Assembly: GCA_009779455.1 (NCBI GenBank)
Contig: WREG01000032.1
Coordinates: 1 to 13,491 of the forward strand
DNA length: 13,491 nt
Reading direction: 5' to 3'
Origin: Oscillospiraceae bacterium
GTDB lineage: Bacteria > Bacillota > Clostridia > Oscillospirales > Acutalibacteraceae
Position numbers and translations under genes: made by a program
In this document: piece after piece, positions 5,767-12,738 of the stretch
Layout of the letters: each line of letters opens with the position of its first letter
Position numbering within the stretch: the stretch's first letter is position 1
Notes under the pieces: model-generated
Seen by the model: only the letters and a program-made list of their open reading frames with translations
Database searches by the model: none
What the model was told of the DNA's origin: nothing

Positions 5767-6411
5767 ATGCCGAAAGCTTTTGATGAAATCAACTCAGATT
5801 TTAAGGCAGCATTTGATTTACCGTCGGCAAATAAAACTGAAAAAAAGAATTTGTTTAAAATTTTGTTCAATGGCATCTTTTATTTGTTAATTTTTGGCAT
5901 AATATTCGGTTTGCTCTTGTATGTGTCAATGAACAACAAATTTGATAAATATCTATTCGGATACAGATTTTTTAATGTTGAATCGGAAAGCATGGAACCT
6001 GACTTGCCCGTAGGTTCTATGCTTTTTGTTAAAAAAGCGCTACCGGAGAAAATAGAAATCGGTGACGACGTTACGTTTTATATGGGCGGAAGCGGCAAAG
6101 ATTCATACCTGACGCACCGCGTAACAGGAATCAGCGTTAACGACGAGGGGCAGTTTCTATTTGTGACGAAAGGCATAAACAACCCCGTTCCCGACCGCGA
6201 TGCAAAAAAAGAAGGAATGGTCGTCGGGAAGGTAGTGTATTGCATACCGAAAATGGGGAACAGGTTAATTTTCATAAACAAGCATATATTTATTTCGTCT
6301 ATAACAATTTTATTCCCTTGGGCGGTTATTTTCGGGATAATGTATTATAAAGGAATAAAAAAATCAAGAAAATTAAAGTCTTATACGTTCATAGATTTAA
6401 ATGATTTTTAA
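5767..6411 (+). CDS. Signal peptidase I, SipW/Sec11 (S26B) type
   Basis: This 214-residue membrane peptidase removes Sec signal peptides from exported proteins. It is of the ER/archaeal-like S26B class: catalytic Ser75 lies in VESESMEPDLPVGS and the base is His117 in YLTHRV, where bacterial SipS-type enzymes use Lys. Asp143 in NNPVPDRD fits the conserved acidic region, and VVGKVVYCIPKMG matches box E. Predicted membrane segments are residues 33-55 and 172-196. The N-terminal 30 residues are cytoplasmic and longer than in SipW, possibly for docking to the DivIVA-like protein encoded just upstream. SipW enzymes usually process dedicated matrix or pilus proteins; none is encoded here. The start has GGAG 10 nt upstream. 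A bidirectional terminator follows. Confidence 0.88.
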   Translation: MPKAFDEINSDFKAAFDLPSANKTEKKNLFKILFNGIFYLLIFGIIFGLLLYVSMNNKFDKYLFGYRFFNVESESMEPDLPVGSMLFVKKALPEKIEIGDDVTFYMGGSGKDSYLTHRVTGISVNDEGQFLFVTKGINNPVPDRDAKKEGMVVGKVVYCIPKMGNRLIFINKHIFISSITILFPWAVIFGIMYYKGIKKSRKLKSYTFIDLNDF

Positions 6412-6424
6412 AACATTCAAAATT

Positions 6425-6457
6425 AAAAAGGCGGCTGAAATTATCGGCCGCCTTTTT
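6425..6457. terminator. Bidirectional intrinsic terminator
   Basis: AAAAAGGCGGC (6425-6435) and GCCGCCTTTTT (6447-6457) are perfect 11-nt inverted repeats with an 11-nt loop, and carry U tracts on both strands. They lie 13 nt after the signal-peptidase stop and about 29 nt past the GH10 stop, serving both convergent genes. Confidence 0.9.
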
Positions 6458-6463
6458 ATGATG

Positions 6464-6488
6464 CCTGAATCCTGAATCCCGATTCCTA
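6464..6488. repeat. Heptanucleotide tandem repeat (CCTGAAT-type)
   Basis: Units CCTGAAT, CCTGAAT, CCCGATT and a partial CCTAA run from the terminator to the GH10 stop codon. The sequence TGAATCCTGAATCCCGA here closely matches TGAATCCTAATCCCGA at 648-663 beside the MITE-like element, so the same repeat family occurs twice in the window. Confidence 0.55.
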
Positions 6489-7622
6489 AAAATCACATAC
6501 CGCATAGAAATTCTGCTTGGGAATACTGTTGTCGTCAAACAGCATCGGCCAGTCCCTGGGGCTGTCCGCCGCGGCACCGTAATTGATAACGGTGTGGGCG
6601 TCGTCAAGGCCCCAGAAGGTGGCGCCGATAACGGTGTCTTTGTTTCTCCTCAGCGCCTCGAAAAACTTTTGGTATTTGTTTATCTGCCAAACCTCAAGCC
6701 ATTCCGGTAGCTCCGCGGTTCTTTGAGCCTCGTTTTCGTAGATTTTCATGTCCACTTCCGTATATTCCAGCTTGACGCCGAGCGCTTTGCAGCGTTTTAC
6801 CAGTTTGTCGATGACTTTAAAGTTTACGTCGGTCGGGACGGTGCTGATAGTCCCCATATGGCCCTGGGTTCCGATCCCGTCGATCCTGACGCCCTGTTTA
6901 AGCCATTTTTTTACGCAATAAAACATATTGTCTGTTTTAGCCGCGTTTCCTTCGACGAAAGTTTCGTTTACCATCAGAATATCATCCTCGTCGGCGTATT
7001 TTGCGGCAAATTCAAACGCTTTGGTGACAAACTCCTCGCCCGCGATTTTAAAATAATCGGTATCTTCTTTCAGCCTCATCCACCTGTCATAATGGAACGG
7101 CTCATTCACAACGTCCCAAATATGAATGACGTCGCCGTAGCGGCCCATAACGACGCCTATGTACTCGTCCATCCTCTCAAAAAGGACTTCTTTTGAAACC
7201 GGCGTCGCTCTCGTTTCGTCCGTCCAAAGCATCCAAACGTCCTGCACGGGCCAAATCAAAGTGTGCCCGCGGAGCTGCAGGTTGTTTTCGCGCGCAAAAT
7301 CCGCAAGCTTATCCATCGGGTCGAAATTCCAAACGCCTTCTTCCGGGTTCAGCGAGGACTGCTTCAATTCCCATTCCGGGGTTATGGAGTTGAAATTCTT
7401 CAAAATAAAATCGACTAGGCGCGGGTCGTCAAGCTCATAAGAATAAACAGCCGCGCCGATTTTAAAATAGTCTTCGTAAGCTTCGCAAAGGCCCGTGTAA
7501 TCCTGGTTCCCCAGCTTATCGGAATAGTCAAGCGATGCGTAGCTGCTCCCTGAGAAGAATAAAATGAGGGGCATCAAAAAAGAGAAAAATTTATAGAGCG
7601 GAACGGGAAACAGGTTAAACAT
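6486..7622 (-). CDS. Secreted GH10-family endo-xylanase-like glycoside hydrolase
   Basis: This 378-residue single-domain GH10 enzyme would cleave beta-1,4-xylan or a related polysaccharide outside the cell. Residues 1-29 form a Sec signal peptide (cleavage near SSYA/S). The catalytic residues are Glu174 (acid/base, in WDVVNEP) and Glu289 (nucleophile, in LEYTEVDM). Other family strands are RGHTLIW, GIGTQGHMG and ATFWGLDDAHT. Two substrate-contact positions differ from typical xylanases: PEWELK replaces the usual ENEMK, and WPVQ replaces WHSQ. This places it in a divergent GH10 branch, and the substrate may not be plain xylan. There is no binding module or anchor. The ATG has AGGTGG 7 nt upstream and a strong promoter of its own. 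Confidence 0.9.
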   Translation of the reverse strand: MFNLFPVPLYKFFSFLMPLILFFSGSSYASLDYSDKLGNQDYTGLCEAYEDYFKIGAAVYSYELDDPRLVDFILKNFNSITPEWELKQSSLNPEEGVWNFDPMDKLADFARENNLQLRGHTLIWPVQDVWMLWTDETRATPVSKEVLFERMDEYIGVVMGRYGDVIHIWDVVNEPFHYDRWMRLKEDTDYFKIAGEEFVTKAFEFAAKYADEDDILMVNETFVEGNAAKTDNMFYCVKKWLKQGVRIDGIGTQGHMGTISTVPTDVNFKVIDKLVKRCKALGVKLEYTEVDMKIYENEAQRTAELPEWLEVWQINKYQKFFEALRRNKDTVIGATFWGLDDAHTVINYGAAADSPRDWPMLFDDNSIPKQNFYAVCDF

Positions 7623-7663
7623 AGAAATACCACCTTTTTTATGATATACTGAACAATATCTAA

Positions 7664-7692
7664 ACTATACCAATTTTTTTCTTTGCTGTCAA
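7664..7692 (-). promoter_or_regulatory. Sigma-A-type promoter of the GH10 gene
   Basis: A perfect TTGACA (7687-7692) and TATAGT (7664-7669) are separated by 17 nt on the minus strand. It lies 45 bp past the phoU stop codon. No convincing terminator is visible between phoU and this promoter, so some pst read-through into GH10 is possible. Confidence 0.75.
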
Positions 7693-7737
7693 CAGAAAAG
7701 TCGCTGAAATATCGGAAATCAGGAAAAAAACAAATAT

Positions 7738-8394
7738 TTACATTATCTTGATATCCTTATGCGTCCCTGTAATCGAAAACACGACCCATTCCGCCACATT
7801 CGTAGCGTGGTCGGCTATCTTTTCGAAATATTTCGCCACCATCATAAGATCGATGGCCTGGTCGCCGTTGTCCGCCTTTTCTTTTATCAAAAGGATCAAA
7901 TCGTTTTTAACGGTTTCAAAAAGGTTGTCTACAAATTTATCTGATGCTATGACCTCCCTCGCCAGATCCAAATCCTTTTTAACGAAGGCGCCGATGCTTT
8001 CCGTCACCATTTTTATGGCGGCGTCGGCCATTTGGGGGATATGCTCCAGCTTTTTGATATACTGCTTGCCCGCAAGCGATATGGTTATCTCCGATATATC
8101 GGACGCGTGGTCGCCGATGCGCTCAAGATTTGTTATAATCTTCAATATGGCGGAAATAAACCTGAGATCGCTTGCCACCGGCTGCTGCTGCATTATCAGC
8201 CTGAGGCAAAGGCTGTCAAGCTCCTTTTCCCTGCTGTCAACCTCGTCGTCAAGCTCGATTACCTTTTTTGCCAAATCAACGTCTTTTTCGACCAGCGCTT
8301 TATTAGCGTCCGCGATAGCCTGCTCGACAAGCCACCCCATTTCGATCAGCAGATTGTTGAGGCGGTCCAACTGTTCGTCAAATTTTAACCTCAT
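7738..8394 (-). CDS. phoU: PhoU, phosphate signalling/uptake regulator
   Basis: This 218-residue all-helical cytoplasmic protein made of two three-helix-bundle repeats has the usual PhoU length. Each repeat carries the metal-cluster E-x3-D motif: ERIGDHASD (91-99) and EKIADHATN (191-199). PhoU couples the Pst transporter to phosphate sensing and limits uptake when phosphate is ample. It is last in the operon; its ATG overlaps the pstB2 stop by one base (TAATG), and its Shine-Dalgarno GGGAGG lies inside pstB2, indicating translational coupling. No PhoB/PhoR pair is present in the window. Confidence 0.95.
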   Translation of the reverse strand: MRLKFDEQLDRLNNLLIEMGWLVEQAIADANKALVEKDVDLAKKVIELDDEVDSREKELDSLCLRLIMQQQPVASDLRFISAILKIITNLERIGDHASDISEITISLAGKQYIKKLEHIPQMADAAIKMVTESIGAFVKKDLDLAREVIASDKFVDNLFETVKNDLILLIKEKADNGDQAIDLMMVAKYFEKIADHATNVAEWVVFSITGTHKDIKIM

Positions 8395-9149
8395 TATCCG
8401 AACCTCCCTGTAATATAATCATTTGTGCGGCGGTCTTTCGGCGAAGAAAAAACCGACGCGTTTGTCCCTTCTTCAATTAAATCCCCCATAAGCATAAAAG
8501 CGACCCTGTCGGAGATGCGGCCCGCCTGCTGAACGTTGTGCGGGGCGATAACGATGGTAAACCGCTCTTTTAGCTTTATCAAGGATTCCTCGATTTTAGC
8601 CGTCGATATCGGGTCGAGGCCCGAACACGGCCTGTCTAAGAGTATGACCTCGGGCATAAGCGCCAAAACCCGCGCTACGCACAAACGCTGCTGCTGGCCT
8701 CCCGATAAGCTCATGGCCGGCTTGTTCAGCCTGTCTTTTACCTCATCCCAAAGTGCCGCCATAGAAAGCGACTGCTCAACAATGCCTGCGAGCTCCTTCC
8801 TGTTTTTTTTGCCGTTTAAGCGCGGGCCGTATGCTATATTGTCAAAAATGGATATCGGCAGGGGAGCCGGCACGTCAAAAACCATGCCTACCCTGCGCCT
8901 AAGCTCTGTCACGTTGACTTCTTTGCCGAATATGCTTTTCCCGTCCAGCAGAATATCGCCCTCCGCCCGCGCTTCGCGGTTTAAGTCGCACAGCCGGTTC
9001 AAAGACCGAAGCAGGGTGGTTATGCCGCTGTCGGACGGCCCGATGACGGACGTGACCTCATTGGCCGGGATGTCCAGGTTCAGATCATGTATGGCCTGTT
9101 TATCATTATAATAGAAATTCAGGTTTTTTATGCTGATCTTAACGTTCAA
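8394..9149 (-). CDS. pstB: PstB-like ABC subunit with degenerate ATPase site (PstB2)
   Basis: This 251-residue PstB-family nucleotide-binding subunit ends in the family-typical YITGRFG. It keeps the signature LSGGQQQR (148-155) and the H-loop His204 (APHN). The Walker A reads GPSDSGITT, with Ile43 where Lys is essential (codon 9021-9023). The Q-loop Gln is Asp92 (VGMVFD, codon 8874-8876). The Walker B catalytic Glu is Arg173 (LLDRP, codon 8631-8633). It should therefore not hydrolyse ATP itself, yet the frame is intact and the rest is conserved, so it is probably a working partner of PstB1. The start is uncertain: TTG 9147-9149 fits family length; the codon best spaced from AAAGGA is ATA at 9156-9158; another TTG at 9243-9245 with GGGAG would add 32 residues. 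Confidence 0.9.
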   Translation of the reverse strand: MNVKISIKNLNFYYNDKQAIHDLNLDIPANEVTSVIGPSDSGITTLLRSLNRLCDLNREARAEGDILLDGKSIFGKEVNVTELRRRVGMVFDVPAPLPISIFDNIAYGPRLNGKKNRKELAGIVEQSLSMAALWDEVKDRLNKPAMSLSGGQQQRLCVARVLALMPEVILLDRPCSGLDPISTAKIEESLIKLKERFTIVIAPHNVQQAGRISDRVAFMLMGDLIEEGTNASVFSSPKDRRTNDYITGRFG

Positions 9150-9172
9150 AATTTTTATAATCCATCCTTTAT

Positions 9173-9196
9173 AAATTTTTGCGAAGCACAAAATTT
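9173..9196. promoter_or_regulatory. Imperfect hairpin in the pstA-pstB2 gap
   Basis: AAATTTT (9173-9179) pairs with AAAATTT (9190-9196). Inside, TGC pairs with GCA around a 3-nt loop, leaving one bulged base. On the pst mRNA it sits just upstream of the AAAGGATGG that precedes pstB2. It could stabilise or process the message between pstA and pstB2, or it may be coding if the upstream TTG start is used. Confidence 0.35.
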
Positions 9197-9258
9197 GCAG
9201 TTTGAAAGAATAGCAGAGCTTTGCAAGCGCGGCGTAATTTTTCAAACTTTCTCCCTGT

Positions 9259-10095
9259 TCATTTCCCTTTTGACATGAATTTATTGACCCCCGCGTTTAC
9301 GACTACATTAATAAAAAATATTAAAATAATCAGAAGGGCGGCGGTCCCGTACGCGTTTTCCATTGAAATGCCCTCCGTCGCCAGCAAATAGAAATGGTAG
9401 GCCATCGTCCTGGTAGGCGACAAAAGGGAAGTCGGCATACGCAGAACCGCGCCCGCCGTCAGGGCTACGGCGGCTGTTTCCGCGATGCAGCGGCCTATGC
9501 TTAAAATTATCCCGTTTGCGATGCCGCGCAGGGCCGACGGGAAAACAGTCTTTATTATCGTCTGCCATTTTGTGCCGCCCAAGGAGAAGCTGGCCTCGCG
9601 GTATGCGTTCGGCACGGTGATTATCGCTTCCTCCGAAGTGCGTATCATAGTCGGCAGTATCATAAAAGAAAGTGTCAGCCCCCCGGACAGGACCGACCAT
9701 CCCATTTTAAGGTATATGACGAAGAAAATATAGCCGAAAAGCCCGTATACGATGGAGGGTATGCCCGCCAGAGAGTCCGCGCTGAACCTGATAATACGCG
9801 TTATCATGCCTTCTTTGGTGTATTCTGCGAGGTAAAACGCGGTTCCGATTCCCAGCGGCACCGCTATTACTATGGCTACCGCCGTTACCATTGCCGTCCC
9901 GACTATTGTGGATGATATTCCGCCGGAGCGGCCCATGTCGCGCGGTATAGCGGTCAAAAAGCCCCAGTTTATCATCGGCAGCCCTTTAATCAGTATATAT
10001 AAAATAATGGCGACAAGAACCACCAGCACAAAGAGGGCTGCTGACCATATCAACGTTTTCGCGATCTTTTGGGCGGTTTTCGGGCTCAGCTTCAT
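9259..10095 (-). CDS. pstA: Phosphate ABC transporter permease PstA
   Basis: This 278-residue integral membrane protein has about six helices. With PstC it forms the phosphate channel of the Pst importer. The MetI-like permease core carries the coupling-loop region around TVPNAYREASFSLGGTKWQT, which contacts the PstB subunits, and conserved stretches such as SLAGIPSIVYGLFGY and IGRCIAETAAVALTAGA. Its ATG overlaps the end of pstC by 4 nt (ATGA), the usual coupling for a fixed subunit ratio. About 110 nt separate its stop from the preferred pstB2 start. Confidence 0.95.
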   Translation of the reverse strand: MKLSPKTAQKIAKTLIWSAALFVLVVLVAIILYILIKGLPMINWGFLTAIPRDMGRSGGISSTIVGTAMVTAVAIVIAVPLGIGTAFYLAEYTKEGMITRIIRFSADSLAGIPSIVYGLFGYIFFVIYLKMGWSVLSGGLTLSFMILPTMIRTSEEAIITVPNAYREASFSLGGTKWQTIIKTVFPSALRGIANGIILSIGRCIAETAAVALTAGAVLRMPTSLLSPTRTMAYHFYLLATEGISMENAYGTAALLIILIFFINVVVNAGVNKFMSKGK

Positions 10096-10943
10096 TTTGC
10101 TTTCCTCCTTGTGATGTACTGGGCAAGGCTGTTCAGCATCATAATGATAACGAAGAGGACAATGCCCGTAGCGAAAAGCGCCTGCTGGTGCTCTCCCGAA
10201 GCATAGCCCATTTCGATGCCTATATTCGTTGTAAATGTCCTTACCGGGGCCAAAATCGAATCGGGAAGGGCGACGGCGTTGCCCAAAACCATAATAACGG
10301 CCATTGTTTCACCCATCGCGCGGCCCAGCCCCAAAATAACGGCGGCGACTATCCCCGATTTCGCGGCGGGGAGCTGCACCGAGCATATTGTCTGCCATTG
10401 GGTCAGCCCCAAGGCCAGAGAGCCGTCCTTATAATGGCGCGGTAGGGAAATAAGCGATACCTCTGATATGGTTATTATAGTAGGCAGTATCATAATAGCG
10501 AGGATTATGGCCCCCGCCAGAATGCTGAGGCCCGGCCCGCCGAGATAATTCCGTATGAGCGGCACGACAAACAAAAGCCCCCAGAACCCGTATACGACCG
10601 AGGGTATCCCCGCGAGCAGCTGTATAGCGGGGCGGAAAATGTTTTGCAGGGCGGAGGGCGCGAATTCAGCCAGGAAAATGCTGCAGCAGATACCTATAGG
10701 CACGCCTATCGCGGCCGCTCCCAGCGTTACCGTCACAGTACCTATTATCATCGGGAAAATCCCGAATTCGTCTCTGCCCGGCGACCATGACATGCCGAAA
10801 ATGAACTTGAAAAAGCCGACGTCGATAAAGGTCTGCGCGCCTTTATAGATAATAAATACGGTTATAAGCGCAAGTGCCGATATAGACGAAAGCGCAAGCG
10901 CGAAAAATATGCGGCCCGATAATTTTTCCTTGAATTTTTTCAT
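10092..10943 (-). CDS. pstC: Phosphate ABC transporter permease PstC
   Basis: This 283-residue permease has about six membrane helices and pairs with PstA. The EAA-type coupling loop is around LPRHYKDGSLALGLTQWQT. Other family stretches are LAGIPSVVYGFWGLLFVVPL and GRAMGETMAVIMVLGNA, and the N-terminus has a long periplasm-facing loop. The ATG follows AAGGA at 6 nt and lies 12 nt after the pstS stop codon. Length and motifs are normal for Firmicutes PstC. Confidence 0.95.
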   Translation of the reverse strand: MKKFKEKLSGRIFFALALSSISALALITVFIIYKGAQTFIDVGFFKFIFGMSWSPGRDEFGIFPMIIGTVTVTLGAAAIGVPIGICCSIFLAEFAPSALQNIFRPAIQLLAGIPSVVYGFWGLLFVVPLIRNYLGGPGLSILAGAIILAIMILPTIITISEVSLISLPRHYKDGSLALGLTQWQTICSVQLPAAKSGIVAAVILGLGRAMGETMAVIMVLGNAVALPDSILAPVRTFTTNIGIEMGYASGEHQQALFATGIVLFVIIMMLNSLAQYITRRKAK

Positions 10944-10955
10944 ATTCCATCCTTC

Positions 10956-11762
10956 TTATTCCGGGATCAACCCTTCGTTGGATAATATCCGCTGCCCTTC
11001 TTCCGAAAGGGCAAAATCAATGAACTGCTTCGCCGGGCCTTCCGGTTCGCGTTCGGCCAAGAATAAAAACGGCCTGAATAACTTATAGCTGCCGCTTATC
11101 ACGTTTTCCTTTGAAGCCTCAACGCCGCCGAGCCGCAGCGCTTTTACCGTGCCGTCAACCAAGCCCAATGAAATGAAGCCTATGGCGTTCGGGTCGCCCG
11201 CGACAAGCTGCCTTATAGTGCCGTTTGAGCCTTGGATTATAGCTTTCGGCGTTATAAGGCGATCCTTGCCCATCACAAGATCCTCAAAAGCGCTTCTTGT
11301 GCCTGAGCCTTCTTCCCTCGCGATTATGTGTATTTTAGCGTCGGAGCCGTCTACCTCGCCCCAATTGACGATATCGTTCGTATAAATATCCCGGATCTGC
11401 TCCAATGTGAGGTCTGAAACGGCATTCGCGGGGTTTATGATTACGGCGAGGCCGTCTTTCGCTATCTCAACGACCCAAAGCCCCTTTTCGTCATCCTTCA
11501 ATGCGCGGGAGGACATTCCGATTTCAGCCGTGCCGGACTGAGCCGCGGTTATCCCCGCCGCCGAGCCGCCGCCCTGGATGTCTATCTCCGTATCAGGATA
11601 TGCCAGCGCGAATTCTTCGGCTAAAATTTCGGCATAGGGCTGCACGGAGGTTGAACCCGCGGCAATAACGCGATCTTCCGCTCCGCGGCACGACGGCAGC
11701 AGGCAGATTGAAAGAATCAGCAATGAAATGATAATTGCTTTTTTTAAATATAATACATTCAT
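10956..11762 (-). CDS. pstS: Phosphate-binding lipoprotein PstS
   Basis: This 268-residue extracytoplasmic substrate-binding protein delivers phosphate to PstCA. Residues 1-24 are a lipoprotein signal with lipobox LPSC, so Cys25 would be lipidated and anchor the protein to the outer face of the membrane. Phosphate-contact motifs are AAGSTSVQP, GGGSAAGI, MSSR and REEGSGTR. It lies 34 nt after pstB1 and 12 nt before pstC. Its ATG has AGGA 8 nt upstream. The length is at the short end of, but normal for, Gram-positive PstS. Confidence 0.95.
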   Translation of the reverse strand: MNVLYLKKAIIISLLILSICLLPSCRGAEDRVIAAGSTSVQPYAEILAEEFALAYPDTEIDIQGGGSAAGITAAQSGTAEIGMSSRALKDDEKGLWVVEIAKDGLAVIINPANAVSDLTLEQIRDIYTNDIVNWGEVDGSDAKIHIIAREEGSGTRSAFEDLVMGKDRLITPKAIIQGSNGTIRQLVAGDPNAIGFISLGLVDGTVKALRLGGVEASKENVISGSYKLFRPFLFLAEREPEGPAKQFIDFALSEEGQRILSNEGLIPE

Positions 11763-11796
11763 AATAAATTTCCTAACTTTATTTCTGCATTACAAA

Positions 11797-12579
11797 TTAG
11801 CCAAACCTTCCCGTAATATAATCCTCCGTCCGCGGGTCTTTGGGCGAAGAGAACACCTCCGCCGTGGGCGCGAACTCCACCAGACGCCCCACTTTTTCGT
11901 CGTCTATCATGATAAACGCCGCCATGTCGGAAACCCGCAGCGCCTGCTCCATATTGTGGGTTACTATCAAAATCGTGTATTCTTTTATAAGCTCCAGCAT
12001 CAGTTCTTCGATTTTCATTGTGGATTCGGGGTCCAGCGCGCTGCATGATTCGTCCATCAATATAACGTCGGGTTCCACGGCCAGGGCGCGGGCGATGCAC
12101 AGTCGCTGCTGCTGCCCCGGGGAAAGCGCCTGCCCGGGGTTTTTCAAATTGTCTTTCAATTCGTCCCACAAAGCCACCTGCGTAAGGCTGCGTTCGGCGA
12201 TTTTGTCAAGCTCGCCCTTGTTTTTTATGCCGTGATGCCTCGGCCCTATGACAATATTGTCGTAAATGCTCATAGGGAACACATTGGGTTTTTGAAAAAC
12301 CATGCCGACCTTTTTTCTAAGCGAAACAACGTCGGCATTTTTATCATAAACCGGGATATTGTCCAATAAAATCTCGCCGTTGATTTTAACGCCGGGTATA
12401 AGGTCGTTCATGCGGTTGAAAATACGCAGAAGCGTCGATTTGCCGCAGCCGGACGGGCCGATAATCGCCGTAACCGCCCGTTCGGGTATATCCATTGTGA
12501 TGTCTTTCAAAGCGTGGCGTTCCCCGTAATACAGGTTAACAGCTTTTGTTATGATTTTTGCTTTGCGCCCAGTTTCCAA
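11797..12579 (-). CDS. pstB: Phosphate ABC transporter ATPase PstB with LSPGQ signature (PstB1)
   Basis: This 260-residue ATPase subunit has all its own catalytic residues: Walker A GPSGCGKST with Lys47, Q-loop Gln96 (VGMVFQ), Walker B ILMDES with Glu177, D-loop SALD and H-loop His208 (VTHN). The signature motif is LSPGQQQR, with Pro154 (codon 12118-12120) in place of the first Gly of LSGGQ. The Walker B tail is DES rather than DEP. It therefore supplies a good ATP-hydrolysing face and a poor signature face, the opposite of PstB2 in the same operon. It is first in the operon, ahead of pstS, which is unusual. The only standard start is TTG (12577-12579), preceded by a weak ribosome-binding sequence. 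The protein ends YITGRFG as expected. Confidence 0.93.
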   Translation of the reverse strand: METGRKAKIITKAVNLYYGERHALKDITMDIPERAVTAIIGPSGCGKSTLLRIFNRMNDLIPGVKINGEILLDNIPVYDKNADVVSLRKKVGMVFQKPNVFPMSIYDNIVIGPRHHGIKNKGELDKIAERSLTQVALWDELKDNLKNPGQALSPGQQQRLCIARALAVEPDVILMDESCSALDPESTMKIEELMLELIKEYTILIVTHNMEQALRVSDMAAFIMIDDEKVGRLVEFAPTAEVFSSPKDPRTEDYITGRFG

Positions 12580-12623
12580 AACAATCCGTCCGTTCCGAAG
12601 AAGTCCGATAATTCGACAACAAA

Positions 12624-12653
12624 ATTATAACATACGGAAATGAAAAAAATCAA
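12624..12653 (-). promoter_or_regulatory. Sigma-A-type promoter of the pst operon
   Basis: TTGATT (12648-12653) and a perfect TATAAT (12624-12629) are separated by 18 nt on the minus strand. Transcription would start near 12617, leaving a leader of about 38 nt before the pstB1 TTG. I could not identify convincing PhoP-box repeats upstream. No clear promoter for the divergent ATPase gene could be fixed in 12654-12738. Confidence 0.6.
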
Positions 12654-12738
12654 TTATATTATACTACAATATATGTGATTCTAAGCCGTAATTTTTTGTG
12701 TTTGTCCACATATAAATAATATATGGGGGTAGACGGCT

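Noticed and set aside
7748..8413. Plus-strand 221-codon open frame antisense to phoU
   Set aside because: Its Ser/Ile-rich composition is the mirror of phoU codons. phoU has clear motifs and full family length.
8536..9111. Plus-strand 191-codon open frame antisense to pstB2
   Set aside because: It is a shadow of the pstB2 coding sequence with no recognisable domain or ribosome-binding site.
8394..9149. PstB2 as a simple pseudogene
   Set aside because: The frame is intact, LSGGQ and the family C-terminus are conserved, its stop is coupled to the phoU start, and the losses mirror the single loss in PstB1. Decay would more likely hit all motifs and bring in stops.
12660..12738. Pho box or promoter for the P-type ATPase
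   Set aside because: AT-rich hexamers occur but none has convincing spacing or repeat phase, so no site was called.
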